Positions 42,687 to 51,475 of a DNA stretch of 64,000 nucleotides are shown piece after piece (the first letter of the stretch is position 1; the number at the start of each line of letters is the position of its first letter). The stretch lies in assembly GCA_964519985.1 (NCBI GenBank), contig CAZFMF010000004.1:62001-126000 (forward strand), given 5' to 3'. The position numbers and the translations under genes are program-made. This stretch comes from JAIEOG01 sp964519985. GTDB taxonomy: Bacteria; Bdellovibrionota; FAC87; UBA2466. Below the pieces are notes generated by a model that made no database searches, was not told where the DNA came from, and saw only the letters and a list, made by a program, of their open reading frames with translations.

Positions 42687-44411
42687 CTACCCCAGGTTCA
42701 TGCCGATGCCGGCAGGACGAATAATGTCTAAAAGCTGCTGGAAGCCCTTCATCACCCGGCGAACGACTTCTTTGGAGTCCGCCTTACTCGGGCGACGGCT
42801 CTTGGCTTCCGGGACGGTTTCCGCATTGCGGATGCGGCCCTGCAGATCGTAGGCAATTTTGATCGAACCCACGCCCGTTTGGGAAATGAGTACCGGCTTG
42901 CCGAGTTCACCGTACTTGAAACCGATCGTCGTGCCGGTGGCATCGATCATCTCCAGGATGCGGCCGAAACGATCGTACTTGAGCGAGACCTTTTCCTTGC
43001 GGGTGTTCGCCGCGCGCACCAGGTTACCGTGGTCGTCGTAGGTATACTCGGACACGACGCCATTTTGGTTTACCTTGCTGACCTTCTTCCAGCGCGGATC
43101 GTACTCGATCTTCACATCTTCCTTAGGACCGACGCGCTCTTTCAGCAGGCCGTTATTGTAATACTTGTAGAGCGTTGTCACGCCGTTCTGGGTGATCTCC
43201 AGCGGCTTGCCGCAACAGGGAGTGAAAATCGTGACGATGGTTCCCGATGGTTTCCGGTGCTCCTGACGGTGGAGGTACTTCGTTCCATCCGGCCGGGCTT
43301 TGATCAGGAACTCGTCGTAGGTTTCTTCCTTGGCGCCCTTTTCGAGGTGCACCGCTTTGGTCCAAAAATTGTTTTCGGGATCCCGCGCAATTTTCCCGTA
43401 CGTATAGTTTGTTTCCGCCCCATCTTTTTCCCGGTGGTAGACCACTAGGGCGTTGTCGTCGTAACGGATTTCCCGGAAGGGCGTCTTGCCACCGGCGGCC
43501 TCGGTGACGTAGTCGATTTTGGTCAGCAGGTGGGGGTATTTCTTATTGGCGTAGACGTAGTTAAAAGTCTGTCGATTGGAATCGACCACCTGTACGAGAT
43601 TGTTGTTTCCGTCGTAGTTGTACCGAGCTTTATTGCCGCGATTGTCGGTGACTTCCACGATGCGCTCGCCGCGCCATTTGAACTTTAGGCTCATGGTTCG
43701 GTTGGCGTCATTGATCTGTTCCAATTGGAACTTTTGCGACGAGGAATAGGTAAATACGAAGAAGAAGCCGTTCTTGTCGATCTGCTTCACCAGACGGCCG
43801 TCACCATCGAAAACTTGGGTCGTCCCGTCCCGATTACGAATCCACTGGTTGCCCTTCTGAAAAATCGTCTGGTAGCCGAACTCGGAGGAGACGAGCACTT
43901 GACCTAACGGTATTTCCGTTTCGATCCCGTACCGAGAGGCCGTCTCGGCCCGGAAGTCGGGTTCTGAGCGCAGCTGACGCATCATCCGATCCGGTAGCGC
44001 AAGTTTCGCCAATTCTTCTTTAGTGTATTTGCGGCCCTTCTCGCGCTCGAAGTAGCGTTGCTTCACCTCGTCGACAAACGCGGTCATCGCCTTCGGGTCT
44101 TCCTGTTCCGGTCGGAAGAGCACCGTGTTGCCGTTAGCACCGTCGCGCAAAAGCACGTTGCGATCCGGGGTCGTGGTTAGGGTGGTTTCGAAGGGGGCCG
44201 TCCACCCCCAACCGAAAGCGCCCAACCAGCCCTTGTTCTCGGTCGCCGCGGTAATGGAATTGTAAGTGCGCACGAGCTCGAGCGGGAGTACCGCCCCCGG
44301 CAAACTGAAGTCGATGTAAATGACCCCCGCGCTGCCGTTGAGTCGATTCACCGTCAAAGCGTGAGCATTGAAACAGAAGAGAACTGTGATACCGGCAAGG
44401 AATGCGCGCAA
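42687..44411 (-). CDS. Exported RHS/YD-repeat protein
   Basis: 574 residues with signal peptide MRAFLAGITVLFCFNAHA. The N-terminal region (LPLELVRTYNS, GWLGAFGWGWTAPFETTL) matches the leader domain of RHS proteins. Many YD-type repeats follow, for example DGDGRLVKQIDKNG, YNYDGNNNLVQV, YTYDDHGNLVRA and LKYDRFGRILEM. The C-terminal RHS core and variable toxin tip of full-size proteins are absent: it ends soon after the repeats. It may therefore be a structural shell or adhesin rather than a toxin. TTG start with GGAGG ten bases upstream. It follows the Tad gene tadB by about 35 bases. Confidence 0.78.
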   Translation of the reverse strand: MRAFLAGITVLFCFNAHALTVNRLNGSAGVIYIDFSLPGAVLPLELVRTYNSITAATENKGWLGAFGWGWTAPFETTLTTTPDRNVLLRDGANGNTVLFRPEQEDPKAMTAFVDEVKQRYFEREKGRKYTKEELAKLALPDRMMRQLRSEPDFRAETASRYGIETEIPLGQVLVSSEFGYQTIFQKGNQWIRNRDGTTQVFDGDGRLVKQIDKNGFFFVFTYSSSQKFQLEQINDANRTMSLKFKWRGERIVEVTDNRGNKARYNYDGNNNLVQVVDSNRQTFNYVYANKKYPHLLTKIDYVTEAAGGKTPFREIRYDDNALVVYHREKDGAETNYTYGKIARDPENNFWTKAVHLEKGAKEETYDEFLIKARPDGTKYLHRQEHRKPSGTIVTIFTPCCGKPLEITQNGVTTLYKYYNNGLLKERVGPKEDVKIEYDPRWKKVSKVNQNGVVSEYTYDDHGNLVRAANTRKEKVSLKYDRFGRILEMIDATGTTIGFKYGELGKPVLISQTGVGSIKIAYDLQGRIRNAETVPEAKSRRPSKADSKEVVRRVMKGFQQLLDIIRPAGIGMNLG

Positions 44412-44445
44412 GTGAGTGAGCCTCCGGTCGAAGAGTAGAGACTCA

Positions 44446-45321
44446 TTATACCCGAACTTGCACTATCTTCCAGATGGCGTACGCTCCGATGGCCTGGAGC
44501 GTCATCATGATGAGCAGCATCGCCCAACCCGGGATCGTCGTGAACATCGGCGCAATCCGCTCCGGGTCGATCGTATAGAGGATGGCCCCCAAGGCGAAGG
44601 GCATCAAGACGACGATCACGCCCTGCATCACGCCCTGCGCGGTCATGGCCGCAATCTTGGACTCGACCTTGATGCGTTCGCGAATCGTATAGGAAATGCT
44701 GTCGAAGGTTTCGGCGAGGTTACCGCCGGTTTCTTTCAGGATGTTCACGCTGGTGGTGAACATTTCGATATCGTCGTGCGGCATGCGCACGGACAAGTTA
44801 CTCATTGCGTCTTCGAGCGAAGTCCCGAGTTTGTTCTGGGAGAGCACGAGCGAGAATTCCTGCGAAATTGGGTTCGCCAGCTCGTCACTCACCAGCTGCA
44901 GGGCCTGAGGGACGTTCAAGCCGGAGCGCATGGCATTCGACATTAGAGAGAGTCCGTCGACCATCTGGAGTACGAATTTCACGATGCGGCGGCGCCAAAG
45001 GGTATGAATGACCTTGCCGGGTAGACGCCAGCCGATGACGACGAAGAGAATCCCGAAGCAAAATCCGCCTCCGACCGAGGGCCAGAGGAAGAACACGCCC
45101 AGCGCGAAGAGCCCGATGAGGAAGCCCAGGTAGTACTTCATGGCCCGTTCCATCGTGATTTCGACAAACATCAGGTCGAGGCGCGCAACCATGCCTTCGC
45201 ACTCGATCTCGAGCTTGCGCCCGATCCACGAGTACAGCTTATCGCCGTTGATCAATAGGCCGATGAGGATGACGCCACCCACCCACCCGATCGCGATGAC
45301 TTTAAGAACCGGTGACCACAT
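44446..45321 (-). CDS. tadB: Tad pilus inner-membrane platform protein (T2SSF domain)
   Basis: 291 residues with an N-terminal helix, a second membrane region near 65-100, the T2SSF cytoplasmic domain (FVLQMVDGLSLMSNAMRSGLNVPQALQLV, then ETGGNLAETFDSIS) and C-terminal helices. Tad systems normally encode two such proteins, TadB and TadC; only this one lies in the cluster, so either it acts as a homomer or the second is elsewhere. The start is two bases from the ATPase stop. It forms the membrane base on which the ATPase acts. Confidence 0.85.
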   Translation of the reverse strand: MWSPVLKVIAIGWVGGVILIGLLINGDKLYSWIGRKLEIECEGMVARLDLMFVEITMERAMKYYLGFLIGLFALGVFFLWPSVGGGFCFGILFVVIGWRLPGKVIHTLWRRRIVKFVLQMVDGLSLMSNAMRSGLNVPQALQLVSDELANPISQEFSLVLSQNKLGTSLEDAMSNLSVRMPHDDIEMFTTSVNILKETGGNLAETFDSISYTIRERIKVESKIAAMTAQGVMQGVIVVLMPFALGAILYTIDPERIAPMFTTIPGWAMLLIMMTLQAIGAYAIWKIVQVRV

Positions 45322-45323
45322 AG

Positions 45324-47495
45324 TTAAGTGACCGAGAAAATACCTCTCGGGATCTTGATCCCCTGCTGTTCCAATTCGTCGATAAACTTAGGAATGAATC
45401 CGGTGGCGACGAATTTGCCTTGAACCTTGCGGTTCTTGTCCAGGCCCGTCTTCCGGAAGCCGAAAATTTCCTGCATCGTGACCACATCGCCCTGCATGCC
45501 GACGATTTCGGTGATCGATGTTACCTTACGCGAACCATCCGACAGACGGCTCTGCTGCACGACTAAGTTTACCGCGCTAGCGATCTGTTCGCGAATCGCT
45601 TTTGCCGGCAAGTCCATGCCCGCCATCATCACCAAAGTTTCGAGACGGGCGATGCAGTCGCGCGGGGTGTTGGAGTGCACCGTCGTCATACTGCCGTCGT
45701 GACCGGTGTTCATCGCCTGGAGCATATCCAGGGCTTCCCCGGCGCGGCATTCGCCGACCACGATACGGTCAGGACGCATGCGCAAGGTGTTACGCACCAA
45801 TTCGCGAATGGAAACTTCCCCCTTGCCTTCGATATTGGCGGGGCGAGTTTCCAACCGGCCCCAGTGTTCCTGGGGGAGCTGGAGTTCGGCCGCATCTTCT
45901 ACCGTCAAAATACGTTCGTTGGGCGGAATGAAGGCCGCTAGTACGTTTAATAACGTCGTTTTCCCCGAGCCGGTACCGCCGGAGATGATGACGTTCAAGC
46001 GGGCTTCAATACAGGCGCGCAGGAAATCGGCCATTTCCTCGGTCATCGACCCATACTTCACCAGGTCCTTATACGTCAGTCGGCTCTTGGCGAATTTACG
46101 GATGGTGAGCATCGGCCCCTGAATCGACAGAGGCGGGATAATAGAGTGCACCCGCGAACCGTCCGGTAGGCGAGCGTCGACGTACGGGGTTTTTTCGTCG
46201 ATACGGCGACCGAGCGGTGAAACGATCCGTTCGATCACGCCGAGCAGTTGGGCATTGCCCGAAAAGCTGGCACCGGAGAGCACCAGCTTACCGCTGCGCT
46301 CCACGTAGATCTGGTCTTTGCGATTCACCATAATTTCGCTCACGGTATCATCCTGCAGGAGATCTTGAATCGGTCCCAGTTCGAGGGCTTCGTCCAAGAT
46401 TTCCTTCACCAGGCGTTGAATTTCGTCCCGGCTCCGGAAGGGGTGGTCTTCCTTATCGAGCAGTTCCACCACTACGGTCTTGGTCTTCTCCCGTAAGACG
46501 GCTTTTTTCTTGGGGTCGTTCCCGGTCTCCGTATCAACCTTTTTCAAATCCATCGTCTCAATCAGCTGCTTGTGAATGCGCTGTTTGAGACCCGACCATT
46601 GGTCGGCGGGCTTTTCGTCGCGCAACTGCGAGCGGTCGAAAACGATCTGGGAGGGCGCCTTGGCCGCGGTACCCGGTGCGGTGGGCAGGGACTTGCCGGC
46701 GGCGAGCTTGGCCGAAGCGTCGCTTGGCTTTTTCAGCTCGGCGAGCTTGTCGAGAATTTTGCTCTCCGTCACCGTGCGCACGAGCATGAAGTAGCTCTTG
46801 GTAATTTCCGTACGGGGGGCGGCGAGAATGAAAGACTGCGCTTTGGTCATGCACTGGATCGCCGTCATTTCGTCTTCGGGAATGACCGCCAGCACCTGCT
46901 TTTTTAAATTATTTTGTACGACCGGGGCCGAAATCCCGTTGCGGGGCGTGAACCGGTTCAAGATGACTTTGATCATTTCCATCGGAAAGAGCAGGTTCTG
47001 GATGCGTTCGATCACCTTACGCGTGTGGTGGAGCACCAGAATTTCGGGTTGGGTGACCACGAAAATGGCCGAGCATTGTTCCAGCGCTTTCACTCCGCAG
47101 GCATCCAGGTCGCTGCCCAAATCTACGATAATCGTGTTGTAGAAGTTCTTCAGATGGGTCAACGCCTTGGCCGTGTGGTCGGGCGTGAATCCCGCTAACT
47201 GTTCTTGCTCCAAAACGCTGGGCATGAAGTGAATACCGCTGGCGTGGGGCGTGACGTAGGTCATCATGGCATTGGCGTCGACCCGGCCTTCATGAGACCC
47301 CAATTCAAGCAATGTTCGCTTTGGCTTCGCGCCCAAGAGCATTCCGATATCGCCGCAAGCCCGGGGATCGTGGTCGATCAGGATCACTTTCCCCTTGGTA
47401 TCGATCGCGGTGGCGATGGCAAAGTTTACCGCGAACGTGGATTTCCCCACGCCGCCCTTACCACCCACGATCGCGATGATATGTGACATTGCCAT
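45324..47495 (-). CDS. cpaF: Fused CpaE-like/CpaF: ParA-type ATPase plus secretion ATPase of the Tad pilus
   Basis: 723 residues in one frame. Residues 1-260 are a MinD/CpaE-type ATPase (deviant Walker A GGKGGVGKST, 11-20). A linker rich in Ala, Lys and Pro (about 262-320) follows. Residues 330-700 are a complete TadA/CpaF secretion ATPase, with Walker A GGTGSGKTT near 505-513, Asp box LTVEDAAELQLPQ and Walker B region RPDRIVVGE. CpaE normally localises the pilus machine and CpaF powers it; here both are one chain. The frame is continuous with no sign of a sequencing join. It starts 74 bases downstream of the cpaC stop, after a palindromic repeat. Confidence 0.92.
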   Translation of the reverse strand: MAMSHIIAIVGGKGGVGKSTFAVNFAIATAIDTKGKVILIDHDPRACGDIGMLLGAKPKRTLLELGSHEGRVDANAMMTYVTPHASGIHFMPSVLEQEQLAGFTPDHTAKALTHLKNFYNTIIVDLGSDLDACGVKALEQCSAIFVVTQPEILVLHHTRKVIERIQNLLFPMEMIKVILNRFTPRNGISAPVVQNNLKKQVLAVIPEDEMTAIQCMTKAQSFILAAPRTEITKSYFMLVRTVTESKILDKLAELKKPSDASAKLAAGKSLPTAPGTAAKAPSQIVFDRSQLRDEKPADQWSGLKQRIHKQLIETMDLKKVDTETGNDPKKKAVLREKTKTVVVELLDKEDHPFRSRDEIQRLVKEILDEALELGPIQDLLQDDTVSEIMVNRKDQIYVERSGKLVLSGASFSGNAQLLGVIERIVSPLGRRIDEKTPYVDARLPDGSRVHSIIPPLSIQGPMLTIRKFAKSRLTYKDLVKYGSMTEEMADFLRACIEARLNVIISGGTGSGKTTLLNVLAAFIPPNERILTVEDAAELQLPQEHWGRLETRPANIEGKGEVSIRELVRNTLRMRPDRIVVGECRAGEALDMLQAMNTGHDGSMTTVHSNTPRDCIARLETLVMMAGMDLPAKAIREQIASAVNLVVQQSRLSDGSRKVTSITEIVGMQGDVVTMQEIFGFRKTGLDKNRKVQGKFVATGFIPKFIDELEQQGIKIPRGIFSVT

Positions 47496-47503
47496 AGTTT
47501 ACT

Positions 47504-47565
47504 GTCATTGTGAGGCCCGAAGGGCCGAAGCAATCTCGAGATTGCTTCACTGTGTTCGCAATGAC
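47504..47565. repeat. GTCATTGTGAG palindromic element between cpaC and cpaEF
   Basis: Opens gtcattgtgaggcccgaagg and closes gttcgcaatgac. The inner stem is GAAGCAATC tcga GATTGCTTC (47528-47549). It begins 8 bases upstream of the fusion gene's start codon and ends 4 bases from the cpaC stop. Confidence 0.82.
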
Positions 47566-47569
47566 GCCT

Positions 47570-49204
47570 TTATTGTTCGCCCGCCTTTAACCGAAACTTA
47601 CGGGTAATGTCCTCGGTTCCGGCGCTCGCCGTCCGGATGGTCTCCGGAGTAACGAAAATCACGTACTGCTGTTTATCGTGTTTGAAATTCTTTGAGCGCT
47701 GCAAGTTGAAAATTTGGGTTGCCGGCGCGGCCTGCTGGAACTGCCCGCCCCCCGAGGACGTCGGTTCGCGGTTGTACCCGGAGAGCGCCTGTTCAATCGC
47801 ATTGCCACCCAGCGCCGCGGAATCACCGTTTTTCACGGTAACTTGGGTCTGCAGTGAGTTATTCGCGATGATCGGTACGCCCCCGTTCAAGCCCAAAACC
47901 GTCGACAACTGAATTTGGATACCGAGGTCAATGGCATCGCTACCCGGAATGGTGGCCGCCTTGACCTTGGTGACGTTGTTGATCGGAATTTCCTGCAGCT
48001 GCGGGACACCCTGCGGACCATTAATCTGAGAATAGAAGCGAATAGAGCTCTCGATCACGGCCGGCGCGTCCGAACGATCTTTCACGATGACGCTCTGTTC
48101 GCGCAACACTTTCGCGTGCCCATGGTCGCGGGCCGTATTCAACTTCGGAAGCAGGGAACTGATAGTCGCCACTAGGCTCCCCGTGATCTCACCGGCGGCC
48201 GTGTCGTACTTGATGTTGCTGCTATCGGTCGCCATCGGTTGCCAGTGGAAGTTAAACGTCCGGCTGTACTCGTTGCTGAGCTCCACGTAGTTCATCGTGA
48301 TCTTGATGTCTTGCGAGGGCGGCGCGGATTGACGCGGTCGCACTCGGAGCAAGTCGATAATCGACGGCAATCCGCCGCCGACGCCACCCTGGGCTTTAGG
48401 CCGAACTTCGCCACCTTCGCCCTTGGTGCGCTCCACGAAGACTTCCGGCAAGTAGGTCCGGGCAATTTCGATGGCCCGGTCGGCTTCGTAATCGCTTTCC
48501 GCGGTGCCTTCTAAGAAAAGGTTGTTGTTGATCACGCGGGCAGTGATCTCCGGCGAACCGATTTCTCGTTCGATGCGCTCGGCAATAATATTCATCGTCA
48601 CCTTGCTAATCGTGGCGAGATTGCGGATGGGCGTCTCTTTCTTCTTGGGATCGCGATCCTTCATGGCGTCGACCACGCGCATGATGCGGATCATGTCTTT
48701 CGGCAATAAGATTTCACCGTCGAGAATGATGGTTCCGCCCACTGGGTTCATCTTCAAACCTTCGATATCGCCGAGCAGGGTTTGCAGCTGTTGCATCACC
48801 TCACCGATGTCTTCACGGGTCACCCGCACCATGTACTTGATGCGGGGAACAAAGTTGGTGTCGTGGATCGTCATGTCCGTAAAACCGGGGCTCTGCGGGA
48901 TGATGAGGAGTTTGCGATCCTTACCGTTCTCTTTCACCCGACGGTACTTGAGAAGTTTATCGTCGGTCAGGTAGATCGGCCCGATTTCAAATTCGAACTC
49001 CAAGACTTTAGAGACTCCGAGAGAAACCGTCAGCGGTTTTTCCTTACCCGTGAACGGTCGCAACTCGCCGTCCGGCGCGCCCTCTTGAACCGGTACCTTC
49101 GCTTGGGCGGAAGGCGGCGTATTGGATTCGAGTTCCGTTTCTTCGGCCCTCGCTTGGAAGGCCGGCCCCGCCATTAGCTGGGCGATGATGATTAGGGTTC
49201 TCAT
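47570..49204 (-). CDS. cpaC: Tad pilus outer-membrane secretin
   Basis: 544 residues with signal peptide MRTLIIIAQLMAGPAFQARA. Residues 45-130 hold the pilus-secretin N domain, followed by two BON-type modules (IILDGEILLPKDM and LFLEGTAESDYEADRA) and the secretin channel domain (about 290-500), with VPQLQEIPINNVTKV and VKNGDSAALGGNAIEQ typical of RcpA/CpaC. It forms the outer-membrane pore for Flp pili. The ATG overlaps the stop of the preceding cpaB-like gene (ATGA). The two BON modules resemble the stand-alone protein at 4678-5280. Confidence 0.93.
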   Translation of the reverse strand: MRTLIIIAQLMAGPAFQARAEETELESNTPPSAQAKVPVQEGAPDGELRPFTGKEKPLTVSLGVSKVLEFEFEIGPIYLTDDKLLKYRRVKENGKDRKLLIIPQSPGFTDMTIHDTNFVPRIKYMVRVTREDIGEVMQQLQTLLGDIEGLKMNPVGGTIILDGEILLPKDMIRIMRVVDAMKDRDPKKKETPIRNLATISKVTMNIIAERIEREIGSPEITARVINNNLFLEGTAESDYEADRAIEIARTYLPEVFVERTKGEGGEVRPKAQGGVGGGLPSIIDLLRVRPRQSAPPSQDIKITMNYVELSNEYSRTFNFHWQPMATDSSNIKYDTAAGEITGSLVATISSLLPKLNTARDHGHAKVLREQSVIVKDRSDAPAVIESSIRFYSQINGPQGVPQLQEIPINNVTKVKAATIPGSDAIDLGIQIQLSTVLGLNGGVPIIANNSLQTQVTVKNGDSAALGGNAIEQALSGYNREPTSSGGGQFQQAAPATQIFNLQRSKNFKHDKQQYVIFVTPETIRTASAGTEDITRKFRLKAGEQ

Positions 49205-50112
49205 TCGTAGACTCCTATCTGGCGATCTCCCTGAAGATCCCAGTGTTTCACTTTCGGAACGGCCTTAGGCGGGGGGGCCTTCTTCCCCCGGACCAAGAAC
49301 GAATCCGGACCCATTACGTCGTACAGATTGGTCGTCTGCTTGCGTTCCAAGGTGCGATCATCCGAGTGACGTAAAAACAGAGTAATTGTGTCCGAGAAGA
49401 CGGTAAGCACGTAGGCCAGGATCTGGGCCTGGCGCGGGGTCACTTCGAGGGTGACCGTGCGGTACATCGGGTCTTCCTTGGCGAAATCGAGCGTCTCGCG
49501 CACTTCGTTCGGACTCAAACTGGAAAACTCACGCACCGTCTGGCGGTAGATATTTTGGTCCACGCCCTTAGGCGGTTTGGGTTGAATGGTACGGCCTACC
49601 GCCAGGATGAGCACATCCTGCATGAAGACCTTCACTTCATTCACATTGGCGCGTTCGGCCTTGTATTCAAAGTACGTCGCTAAATCGACCCGGTTGCCGG
49701 GTTTGATCATGTAGCCCACGCTGCTCTTGATGTTGACCGGAATGCTGATCGCGCGGCGGCCCTGCACGAGCTGGGTATCGAGACCCGAGTAGACGTTCTT
49801 CGAAATGATTTTGTTATCGAGGATCTGCTCGCCCTGGGTGATCGGCACCGCCGCCACGGCGTCGATGACGTCTTTCGGATCTTCGATATAGCCGGGGGGA
49901 AGCATCGCCTTCGGCACGCGGACGGTTTCGATATCCGTCGGCCGGATCGTTTCAAACTGCAGGATATCGCGCGACGCCACGATGATCGTACGCGAAGTGG
50001 CCAGACCGAACTGGTCCTCGAGCGCGGCATCTTGGTTGCTGACGTATTGCCAGACCAGATACATCGCCAGAAGCGATAAACCTAACGACATGGTTAAGGC
50101 TCTGCGCTCCAT
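49201..50112 (-). CDS. cpaB: CpaB/RcpC-like pilus assembly protein, second copy
   Basis: 303 residues, one N-terminal membrane helix (about 8-24), then SAF domains: TIIVASRDILQFETIRPTDI, GEQILDNKIIS, and an RcpC/CpaB domain with RRAISIPVNIKSSVGYMIKPGNRVDL and VTLEVTPRQAQILAYV. It is a paralogue of the gene immediately upstream (50115-51035), three bases away. CpaB proteins are periplasmic and support secretin assembly; two copies in tandem may form a heteromer. Confidence 0.88.
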   Translation of the reverse strand: MERRALTMSLGLSLLAMYLVWQYVSNQDAALEDQFGLATSRTIIVASRDILQFETIRPTDIETVRVPKAMLPPGYIEDPKDVIDAVAAVPITQGEQILDNKIISKNVYSGLDTQLVQGRRAISIPVNIKSSVGYMIKPGNRVDLATYFEYKAERANVNEVKVFMQDVLILAVGRTIQPKPPKGVDQNIYRQTVREFSSLSPNEVRETLDFAKEDPMYRTVTLEVTPRQAQILAYVLTVFSDTITLFLRHSDDRTLERKQTTNLYDVMGPDSFLVRGKKAPPPKAVPKVKHWDLQGDRQIGVYE

Positions 50113-50114
50113 GG

Positions 50115-51035
50115 TTACTCCACTCCCTGTGGCGTGCCACCGACGCTGTCGTAGTACTTAGGTGGCCGTGGTGGAGGCGGCTCGGGCGGCTTGCGTTGCA
50201 AGATGCCGTAGTCGCTCTCGGGTCCTAAAACTTCATCCAATAAGGTGGTTTGAATGGACTCCACCGTCTGGTCGGCGCTGTTGCGTAACGAGAAGAAGAG
50301 GCGGCCCTCGCCAAACTTCGTTTCCATGAAAACCATTTTTTCGGCTTCTTCGGGCGTGAGTTGCAACGTCAAGCTGGCGTAGTCGTCCGCCGGGCGACCG
50401 GAGGGCAGAATATCCGTGCGGGCTCCGCCGAAGTCTTTGCGACTTTCGAGCTTTTCTTCGAGCGAGCTCAAGACTTCGCGATTCACGCGGGTAGGCACCT
50501 CGTTCTGCAAGTTCTTCCCGGTTGCCAAAACCAACACGTTCTGCAGCAGGGTCTTCACCTCGTAAATCATTTGGTTGTCGGCAGTTTCGTAGTTTACGAC
50601 CGCCATGACGTCGACGCGGTTGCCGGGCCGAATGAGTTTAGAGACCGCGTTGCGCACACTGACCGGGATGGTGACGGCGCGAGCGTTTTTGGCCACCTGG
50701 CGCGCCAACACCGGCTTGCCGTCTTGATTGACTAGTTTGGTCAGCGTGATCTGCTCACCTTCGTAGACCGGAACATAGGCGGATTTGCCGACGACATCGG
50801 CGATAGAGGTCACCGATTGCGGCTGGCGAAATTTCTTAAATACGGTGGTCTCCATCAGCTGATCTTCGCGGATAGTGCCGTACTCCGGGATGGCCTTCGT
50901 GGCGACGACCACCGTCACTTCTTCGCCGAATTCGCCCGTCAACTCCACGCGTTTGACGCGCACGTAGGCCGTGATGAGCAGCATCGAGACCAAGAAGCAG
51001 ATCATGGAGATAATTATGGCTCTGCGGTTTTCCAT
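50115..51035 (-). CDS. cpaB: CpaB/RcpC-like pilus assembly protein, first copy
   Basis: 306 residues with an N-terminal membrane helix (about 5-24), SAF domain (VVVATKAIPEYGTIREDQLM, GEQITLTKLV) and RcpC-type domain (ARAVTIPVSVRNAVSKLIRPGNRVDV, then LTLQLTPEEAEKMVFMETKFGEGRL). The C-terminal 30 residues are Pro-rich. It lies 32 bases after the TadE-like gene. Similarity to the next gene indicates duplication. Confidence 0.88.
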   Translation of the reverse strand: MENRRAIIISMICFLVSMLLITAYVRVKRVELTGEFGEEVTVVVATKAIPEYGTIREDQLMETTVFKKFRQPQSVTSIADVVGKSAYVPVYEGEQITLTKLVNQDGKPVLARQVAKNARAVTIPVSVRNAVSKLIRPGNRVDVMAVVNYETADNQMIYEVKTLLQNVLVLATGKNLQNEVPTRVNREVLSSLEEKLESRKDFGGARTDILPSGRPADDYASLTLQLTPEEAEKMVFMETKFGEGRLFFSLRNSADQTVESIQTTLLDEVLGPESDYGILQRKPPEPPPPRPPKYYDSVGGTPQGVE

Positions 51036-51067
51036 TTTTCTGACTACGTCCCTTAAAAAACTACGTT

Positions 51068-51475
51068 CTATTGCGTGCAGCCGGGCTCTCGGCAGATGCC
51101 GACAATCGAGTTGATGTTGGCGGGTCCCACCACGATTTTGCGTCGTGGTTGCCGGCCGTCGACATCGACGTACTGCACGGCCATGAACTCGCGCCCATGG
51201 ACCCGATTTTCCCGGTCATCGATTACAATCTTCGCGCGGTTCGCGGTGCGCTCGTATAAAGACATCGCTGCGTACTTCTGGGCTACGTGAGCGGTGTGCA
51301 GCGAATGAAACGCGTTGATCGTGTAAAAAATGAGCCAAATGAGGAAGGGCAGGGCCAGTGCGAGTTCAATCGTCGCTTGACCCCTGTCATCGCGAGCGTA
51401 GCGAAGCGAACTCGCATCGCCTTTGGCGATGCGGGTTTGCTTCAACCCTTCGGGTTTCGCAATGACAATCAACAC
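51068..51475 (-). CDS. TadE-like minor pilin with a palindrome-encoded N-terminus
   Basis: 135 residues. The TadE motif RGQATIELALALPFLIWLIF begins only at residue 31. Residues 4-30 (VIAKPEGLKQTRIAK and following) are encoded by a dispersed palindrome at 51386-51466, inserted in frame: 81 bases, a multiple of three. Without it the protein would start MLIRGQATIEL, close to a normal pseudopilin leader. The GTG start at 51475 overlaps the stop of the upstream TadE gene. Whether the extended leader is processed by the prepilin peptidase is uncertain. The C-terminal part has the usual TadE-type soluble domain. Confidence 0.7.
   Translation of the reverse strand: MLIVIAKPEGLKQTRIAKGDASSLRYARDDRGQATIELALALPFLIWLIFYTINAFHSLHTAHVAQKYAAMSLYERTANRAKIVIDDRENRVHGREFMAVQYVDVDGRQPRRKIVVGPANINSIVGICREPGCTQ
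51386..51466. repeat. GTCATTGCGAG palindromic element inside a TadE-like gene
   Basis: Starts gtcatcgcgagcgtagcgaa and ends gggtttcgcaatgac. Central hairpin CGCATCGCC ttt GGCGATGCG (51413-51433). 81 bases long, so the reading frame of the host gene is kept. Confidence 0.88.
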
